Source of the DNA: an uncultured Oscillospiraceae bacterium
GTDB taxonomy: Bacteria; Bacillota; Clostridia; Oscillospirales; Oscillospiraceae
Assembly: GCA_905234575.1 (NCBI GenBank)
Contig: CAJOIG010000037.1
Location: 1 to 10,854 of the forward strand
Reading direction: 5' to 3'
DNA length: 10,854 bases
This document shows, piece after piece, positions 6,274-10,854 of the stretch. A model generated the notes under the pieces. It did no database searches. It was not told where the DNA came from and saw nothing but the letters and a program-made list of their open reading frames with translations. Every line of letters begins with the position of its first letter. Within the stretch, counting starts at the first letter, position 1. The translations under genes and the position numbers were made by a program.

Positions 6274-6792
6274 TCAAAGCCCCGCGCGCATCCACGCGGC
6301 GCAGAGATGCCGGATCGCGCCGGCGGTCATGCCCCAGATGTCGTGCCCCCGAAAGGGAAAGCTCCGGTCGTTCGGGCGGGACAGGAAGAGCTCCATCGGC
6401 ACGCGGAGCACCTCGGACACCTCGGCCGGATTGCTCCGGAGCCCGGACGTCTCCTCCGGCGTGACGACGCAGACAAACACATCCGTTTTCTCGCCGAGCG
6501 GCGTGTGCACCGTGGGAAGCTGCCCCAGAAACCGGGCGGGATCGACGCGGATGCCGAGCTCCTCTGCCATTTCCCGCGCCGCCGCCTGCGCCGGGGTCTC
6601 CCCCGCCTCGATGCGTCCGCCCGGAAAACACGGGTCGCCCGCCTGGGGTATGCCCGCGGCGCGGACCTCCAGCAGGAGCATCGCGTGTTCTCCGTCCCGG
6701 ATCACCGGGATCACGACGGCATAGGCCGGAGCGCTCCGCCCGCTCTCGGCGAGCTGCTCCCGCAGCGCGTTTTCCATGTCTTCCCTGGTCAT
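6274..6792 (-). CDS. NUDIX hydrolase, CoA-pyrophosphatase-like, 172 aa
   Basis: NUDIX enzymes cleave nucleoside diphosphates linked to another group, using divalent metal. The full NUDIX box is present: G59, E65, then R73-E74, E77-E78, G80 and I81, fitting Gx5Ex7REUxEExGU. Upstream, LLLEVRAAGIPQAGDPCFPGG (starting at residue 39) and, near the C-terminus, DIWGMTAGAIRHL resemble the NudL/CoA pyrophosphatase branch, which splits CoA into 4'-phosphopantetheine and 3',5'-ADP. The length suits that family. The protein is cytosolic, with no signal or membrane segment. The start at 6792 has only a weak ribosome binding site (GGAAG); a second Met five residues in (6777) is preceded by AGGGA and is an alternative. 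It follows the Hpt gene by 20 nt and ends the operon. NUDIX assignment is sure; the substrate is inference. Why it travels with a phosphorelay is unclear. Confidence 0.9.
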   Translation of the reverse strand: MTREDMENALREQLAESGRSAPAYAVVIPVIRDGEHAMLLLEVRAAGIPQAGDPCFPGGRIEAGETPAQAAAREMAEELGIRVDPARFLGQLPTVHTPLGEKTDVFVCVVTPEETSGLRSNPAEVSEVLRVPMELFLSRPNDRSFPFRGHDIWGMTAGAIRHLCAAWMRAGL

Positions 6793-6812
6793 TTCCGCTT
6801 CCGTCCGGCGCG

Positions 6813-7148
6813 TCAGCCGGAGAGGAGCATGCTCCGCAGCTCCTGGATCCGGGCAAGGTACGCCGGATAATCGGCGTCCTTTCCCGCCCGCAGCAGCTCC
6901 GTCATCCCGGAGATCTCCGTATACAGCGGCGTCAGGGAAACATTCCCGGTGACGCCCTTGAGGGCGTGGGCCGCTTCAAAGGCCGCCCGCTTGTCGTCCG
7001 CTTCGATGGCCTTGGCGAGCTGATCGAAGGTCTTGTCCTCAAGCACCATCTGGACAAGACTCAGGTAGAACGACTCATCGTTCAGGCAGCGCCGCAGGCC
7101 GTCCTGGACGTCCGCGCCGGACTCGCGCAGAAGCTCGATCGTGATCAT
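6813..7148 (-). CDS. Stand-alone Hpt histidine phosphotransfer protein, 111 aa
   Basis: Hpt proteins shuttle phosphoryl groups between receiver aspartates in multi-step relays. The signature AAHALKGVTGNVSL is present with His61 as the phosphorylated residue, Lys64 and Gly65 following as in the family, inside a mostly helical protein of standard length. The ATG at 7148 is chosen over upstream in-frame starts because a perfect AGGAGGTGA lies at 7161-7153 and earlier residues would overlap the kinase gene in another frame. It follows the hybrid kinase by 28 nt. The kinase has two receivers but no Hpt domain of its own, so this is almost certainly its phosphotransfer partner. No DNA-binding response regulator is visible in the window to receive the phosphate. 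Confidence 0.93.
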   Translation of the reverse strand: MITIELLRESGADVQDGLRRCLNDESFYLSLVQMVLEDKTFDQLAKAIEADDKRAAFEAAHALKGVTGNVSLTPLYTEISGMTELLRAGKDADYPAYLARIQELRSMLLSG

Positions 7149-7152
7149 GTGT

Positions 7153-7161
7153 TCACCTCCT
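7153..7161 (-). promoter_or_regulatory. Consensus ribosome binding site of the Hpt gene
   Basis: AGGAGGTGA on the minus strand is complementary to the 16S rRNA 3' end over its full length. Its AGGAGG core lies 7 nt before the ATG at 7148. It decides the start of the Hpt protein and suggests strong translation relative to the kinase. Confidence 0.9.
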
Positions 7162-7176
7162 CGCAAAATCGACTCA

Positions 7177-10100
7177 TCACTCACGGATGAAGCTTTCCAG
7201 CGTTTCGTACAGGGCATCCGGCTTGATGGGCTTCGAAAGGTGCGCGTCCATGCCGGCCTGCAGGGAGCGCTGCACGTCCTCATCGAAGGCGTTGGCCGTC
7301 AGCGCGATGATGGGGAGCGTTTTCACGTCGGCGCGGTCCATGGCGCGGATCCGGCGGGAGGCCTCCAGGCCGTCCATCTCCGGCATGCGGATGTCCATGA
7401 GGATCGCGCTGTAAAAGCCCTCGGGACTCGCGGCGACCATATCCACGGCGATCCGGCCGTTTTCCGCAAGATCGACCACCAGCCCCCGCGCCTCCAGAAT
7501 CTTCAGCATGAGCCGGGCGTTCACGGGCACATCCTCCGCGAGAAGGATCCGGCGCCCGGACAGCTCCGCCTTCTGCTTCCCCGTCCGGACCGAAGGCCCC
7601 TTGCGCTGCAGGGCGGCGCGGAATTCCTCCAGGACGTTCGCCGCAAAGAGGGGCTTTGTGATGAAGCTGTCGACGCCCGCCTGCACCGCCTCGTCCAGGA
7701 TGTCGTCCCAGTTATAGGCCGTGAGAATGATGATGGCGGATTCGTCTCCGGTGACGGCGCGGATCCGGCGGGTGGTCTCCACGCCGTCCATGTCCGGCAT
7801 CTGCCAGTCCACCAGGATGAGGTTATACGGCTCCCGGCGGGCGTGCCGCATCTTCACCATCTCGACCCCCTGGGGCCCGGAGGAGGCGATCTCCGCTGCG
7901 ATGCCCACCTTCTCCAGGACCCGCCGCGCGTGCTCGCAGCTCATCGGATCGTCGTCGACGATCAGCACGGTCATCTGATGGGGAAGGATCTCCGGCAGGT
8001 CCCCGGGCAGGGCGATGTGCGCGGCGTCGTTGAGCGTGACCGTCACGGTGAAGGTCGTGCCCTTGCCCTTGACGCTCTCCACCCCGATATTGCCGTTCAT
8101 CATCTCGACGATGCTTTTGGTGATCGCCATGCCGAGGCCGGAGCTGCCGTATCGGCTGGTGGTGGAGGCGTCCTCCTGGGCAAAGGTGTCGAAGAGGTGC
8201 GGCAGGAACTCCGGGCTCATCCCGATGCCGGTATCGATGATCTTGAATTCGAGCGTGGTCTTTCCCTCGAACTTTGCCTTCCGCTCGACCTGCAGCTCCA
8301 CGCGGCCGCCGACCGGCGTGAATTTGACGGCGTTTCCGAGGATATTGATGAGCGCCTGGCGCAGCTTCATGTTGTCGCCGATGTAATAGTCGTCGACCTC
8401 GCTGTTCAGGCGGCACTGGTATTCCAGGCCCTTGTCGCGGCACTGGGCGTTGAACATGGTGTTGATCGCCTCGAGGAGCTTCGCGAAGGAGAACTCCTCG
8501 TTCCGCAGCGTGAGGGAGCCGGACTCGATGCGGGTCATGTCCAGGATGTCGTTGATGAGATTCAGCAGATGCTCCGCCGAAGCGCCGATCTGCTCCAGAT
8601 ACTCCCTCGTCTGCGCGGGGATCCCCTCGTCCCGGAGGGCGATGCTGTCCAGCCCTATGATGGCGTTCATCGGGGTGCGGATCTCGTGGCTCATGTTGGA
8701 GAGGAACGAGGTCTTGGCCCGGTTCGCTTCCTCCGCGGCAGCCAGTGCGTCGCTGAGCACCTGGCGCTGCTCCATCGCGTTCCGGGTCTCGGCGTCCGAA
8801 TCCACGAAGCACGCGCCGACGTTGTGCACGTCAAGGCCGTCCCTGTCCTCCGGGGACCGGACCCGGGCGAAGCGGACCGTCTCATAGGTCTCCTGCCCGT
8901 GGCGGGAAACGGTATAGGTATAGGAGATGACCTGGTTCTCCTTCAGCTCTTTCTGGATGTTCCCGGGCTGGACGAAGCGCAGGAAGTCCGCCCGATACTG
9001 CTCGGTCACATACTGCTCGGCGTAGGCGGTCACGGAGGCCAGGTACGGGAAGCGTTCCCCGGGCCGGAAGCCCCGGCCGTCCAGATCGCGGTGGGATTGG
9101 TAGCACACGCCCGCATCCGTGTCGAGCTCCAGATAATACACGCTCCAATAGTCGGAGGAGAGCGCGGTGATCATCCGGTTCTGTTCCTGCCGGCGCTGCT
9201 GCTCGGCCAGGAGCTGCTCCTGCAGCGCCAGCTGCTGCTCCAGGGACTCCTGCTTGACGCGGTTCTCGGCGTCCGCGGTCTCGCGCTCCAGGATCAGGCG
9301 ATTGTTCTTCCTGGTCTGCATGAAGACGAGGCCGAACATGACGCCCATCACGACGACGGTCCCCAGCGACTGCAGCACGCCCCGGCGGACGGTATCCCGG
9401 GAGATCGAGCTGATCCGGTCGCTGATGACGCTCTCTCGGATCAGATAGGTGAGCTGCCAGTCCGTGCCCGCGACGGGAATGAAGCTCAGGGTCTCCCGGA
9501 TGCCGTTGTAGGTGAAGGAAACGACGCCCCGCTCGCCCGTCGTGAACGACTGACGGAAGCCGTCAAAGGAATAGGCCGGCTCGAATTCCGCGTTCTGCAT
9601 GGCGAGGAGCAGATTGTCCTCCGACGCGAGGCCCCCGAGCACGGCGTCGGTCAGCGCCCAGCCGTCCGCGGTGTAGATGTTGCAGAAGGTCGCGTCGTTC
9701 CCGTCGCTCTTCACGGAAACACCGGAGAGCATCTCGTCGATATTGATCGCCATGAAGCAGACGCAGAGGGTCTTATCCCCCAGCGGCATACGCACCGGGA
9801 CGGCGATGATGACCTGCTTCTGCGTCCCGTCGGGACTGAACAGCGAGATCTCCGGTTCGGTCAGCGTCCGGTACGAAAAGTCGTATTCGTCGATGTTGTC
9901 CTGGGTCCCCAGGGAGGTATAGATCAGCCCCTCGGTATCCACGAAGGCGAATTTATCCAGGGAGAACAGCTGCTTCATGCGCTTCTGATACGCCGCGAGA
10001 TGCTCCGCATCGCTCAGATCGCTCTCGTTCATCATATCGATGGCGACGGAGATGGTGTCGATGCGGTCCCGGAGGTTGTTCTCCACGACCTGCTCCCGGC

Positions 10101-10269
10101 GTCCGGCCAGCTCATCCATGTACAGGAGGCTGACGGAATGGACGGCCTGCTCGGTCCCCTTCTGCGCGCTCCGGCCCATCCAGATCGTCCCGGCGACCAT
10201 CAGGCCGACCAGGAGCAGGCTCCCGACGATCACGATCAGGGTCGTCCGTTTCGTTTTGACTTCTTCCAT
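7177..10269 (-). CDS. Hybrid sensor histidine kinase, membrane-bound, two receiver domains, 1030 aa
   Basis: It senses an extracellular signal and starts a phosphorelay. A membrane helix at about 10-31 and a second at about 298-318 flank an outside sensor of about 265 residues with dCache-like features (FAFVDTEGLIYTSLG near 107, VIIAVPVR near 153). A Gln/Glu-rich coiled coil spans about 325-365. A PAS-like region follows at about 366-490 (ALSSDYWSVYYLELD). The HisKA domain carries His528 in SHEIRTP. The ATPase domain has the N box Asn646, G1 DTGIGM (679-684) and G2 GSSGLGM (708-714). Receiver 1 (about 766-885) has acidic Asp772/773, phospho-Asp821, Thr850 and Lys872. Receiver 2 (about 906-1027) has Glu912/Asp913, phospho-Asp959, Thr991 and Lys1013. 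All key residues are intact. There is no internal Hpt; the next gene supplies one. The gene begins 21 nt after the EAL gene, with GTGAGGG before the ATG. The ligand cannot be told from sequence. Confidence 0.95.
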   Translation of the reverse strand: MEEVKTKRTTLIVIVGSLLLVGLMVAGTIWMGRSAQKGTEQAVHSVSLLYMDELAGRREQVVENNLRDRIDTISVAIDMMNESDLSDAEHLAAYQKRMKQLFSLDKFAFVDTEGLIYTSLGTQDNIDEYDFSYRTLTEPEISLFSPDGTQKQVIIAVPVRMPLGDKTLCVCFMAINIDEMLSGVSVKSDGNDATFCNIYTADGWALTDAVLGGLASEDNLLLAMQNAEFEPAYSFDGFRQSFTTGERGVVSFTYNGIRETLSFIPVAGTDWQLTYLIRESVISDRISSISRDTVRRGVLQSLGTVVVMGVMFGLVFMQTRKNNRLILERETADAENRVKQESLEQQLALQEQLLAEQQRRQEQNRMITALSSDYWSVYYLELDTDAGVCYQSHRDLDGRGFRPGERFPYLASVTAYAEQYVTEQYRADFLRFVQPGNIQKELKENQVISYTYTVSRHGQETYETVRFARVRSPEDRDGLDVHNVGACFVDSDAETRNAMEQRQVLSDALAAAEEANRAKTSFLSNMSHEIRTPMNAIIGLDSIALRDEGIPAQTREYLEQIGASAEHLLNLINDILDMTRIESGSLTLRNEEFSFAKLLEAINTMFNAQCRDKGLEYQCRLNSEVDDYYIGDNMKLRQALINILGNAVKFTPVGGRVELQVERKAKFEGKTTLEFKIIDTGIGMSPEFLPHLFDTFAQEDASTTSRYGSSGLGMAITKSIVEMMNGNIGVESVKGKGTTFTVTVTLNDAAHIALPGDLPEILPHQMTVLIVDDDPMSCEHARRVLEKVGIAAEIASSGPQGVEMVKMRHARREPYNLILVDWQMPDMDGVETTRRIRAVTGDESAIIILTAYNWDDILDEAVQAGVDSFITKPLFAANVLEEFRAALQRKGPSVRTGKQKAELSGRRILLAEDVPVNARLMLKILEARGLVVDLAENGRIAVDMVAASPEGFYSAILMDIRMPEMDGLEASRRIRAMDRADVKTLPIIALTANAFDEDVQRSLQAGMDAHLSKPIKPDALYETLESFIRE

Positions 10270-10290
10270 GGATCCCTCACCGCCTTCCCT

Positions 10291-10854
10291 TTACATCTGC
10301 GCCGGCGCCGTGTGCTCCCGGACAAAGGCTTCGTACTCCGCCGCGGGGAGCGGACGCGAATAGTAATAGCCCTGGATGATGTCGCAGCCCATCCGCTTCA
10401 GCTCCGCGACCTGCTCGGCGGTCTCCACGCCCTCGGCGACGCACGGTACCTCGATGGATTCCGCCAGCCGGATCATGGACTCCAGGAGGCGCCTGGCCTT
10501 TTCCTCGCGGAAGGCGCTTCGGATGAACTGCATGTCCAGCTTCAGCACGTCGATGGGCAGAGCGGCCAGGGTGTTCAGCGAGGAATACCCCGTACCGAAG
10601 TCGTCCATCGCGATGCAGAAGCCCAGCTCCCGAAGCCGCCGGACCGTCTCCGTGAGCTGCCTGGAATCCTTTGTATACGCGGATTCCGTGATCTCCAGGA
10701 TCAGATCGCCGCGGTCCAGACCGTATTCCTCCACAAGGCCCACGATCTTCCCGACCAGCAGCGGATCGAGAAGGTCGATCCGGGAGACGTTGATCGACAC
10801 CGGCAGGCGGACGCCCTGCGTATCCCGCAGGCGCCGGACCAGCGCCGCGGCCTC
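10291..10854 (-). CDS. EAL-domain c-di-GMP phosphodiesterase, C-terminal part (187 codons plus stop in window)
   Basis: EAL domains hydrolyse cyclic di-GMP to pGpG. The reading frame is open to the right edge (the first residues read EAAALVRRLRDTQGVRLPVS), so the gene is 5'-truncated by the window, not by mutation. Visible family motifs, in order: the metal-binding Asn and SR in SINVSR, Glu in LEITES, the Asp pair in DDFGTGYSSL, Lys in DVLKLDMQF, Glu in AEGVET, and Gln in IIQGYYYSRPLP. Every catalytic and metal ligand expected in this part is present, so the enzyme is probably active, provided the EAL motif itself, which would lie beyond the edge, is intact. Many relatives carry a GGDEF domain in front; that cannot be checked here. 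It precedes the hybrid kinase by 21 nt in the same transcript. Confidence 0.93.
   Translation of the reverse strand, partial: EAAALVRRLRDTQGVRLPVSINVSRIDLLDPLLVGKIVGLVEEYGLDRGDLILEITESAYTKDSRQLTETVRRLRELGFCIAMDDFGTGYSSLNTLAALPIDVLKLDMQFIRSAFREEKARRLLESMIRLAESIEVPCVAEGVETAEQVAELKRMGCDIIQGYYYSRPLPAAEYEAFVREHTAPAQM

Overview
All convincing genes lie on the minus strand, so transcription runs from high to low coordinates. The DNA is GC-rich by eye. Ribosome binding sites are strong Gram-positive types (AGGAGGTGA, AAAGGAGG, GGGAGGAG). The proteins have Firmicutes-style features: short signal peptides, SLH-like modules, and a hybrid kinase of the kind common in gut Clostridia. My best guess is a high-GC member of the Oscillospiraceae or a related Clostridia group. 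This rests on style, not on any marker gene.

Region 1 (10854 down to 6274) is a tight signalling gene set: the C-terminal part of an EAL c-di-GMP phosphodiesterase (cut by the window edge), a 1030-residue membrane hybrid histidine kinase with two receiver domains, a free-standing Hpt phosphotransfer protein, and a NUDIX hydrolase of the CoA-pyrophosphatase type. Gaps are 21, 28 and 20 nt, which suggests one transcript. A strong intrinsic terminator at 6231-6266 closes it. Kinase and Hpt together hold all parts of a His-Asp-His phosphorelay except an output response regulator.

Region 2 (6128 to 6053) holds a promoter for the next transcript: an extended -10 (TGTTATAAT) with no recognisable -35, an upstream conserved element, and a perfect inverted repeat at the predicted start of transcription. 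The 22-bp upstream element recurs with one mismatch at positions 1-22, where it would sit in front of the next gene beyond the window. This suggests two co-regulated transcription units.

Region 3 (6052 down to 125) is a three-gene operon of secreted proteins with gaps of 12 and 27 nt. All three share nearly the same signal peptide and the same first mature residues, SGEAS. The first and third (555 and 611 aa) are paralogues that look like right-handed beta-helix proteins. They share a conserved C-terminal cassette and end in a second copy of SGEAS (SGEASR in the third). The middle protein (794 aa) has a different build: an N-terminal beta domain, what I read as three degenerate SLH (cell-wall anchoring) modules, and a C-terminal beta-helix with a periodic aromatic/Asn ladder. 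I infer a cell-surface assembly in which the middle protein may be the wall anchor, but no function is demonstrated. A long-stem terminator at 63-111 ends this operon.
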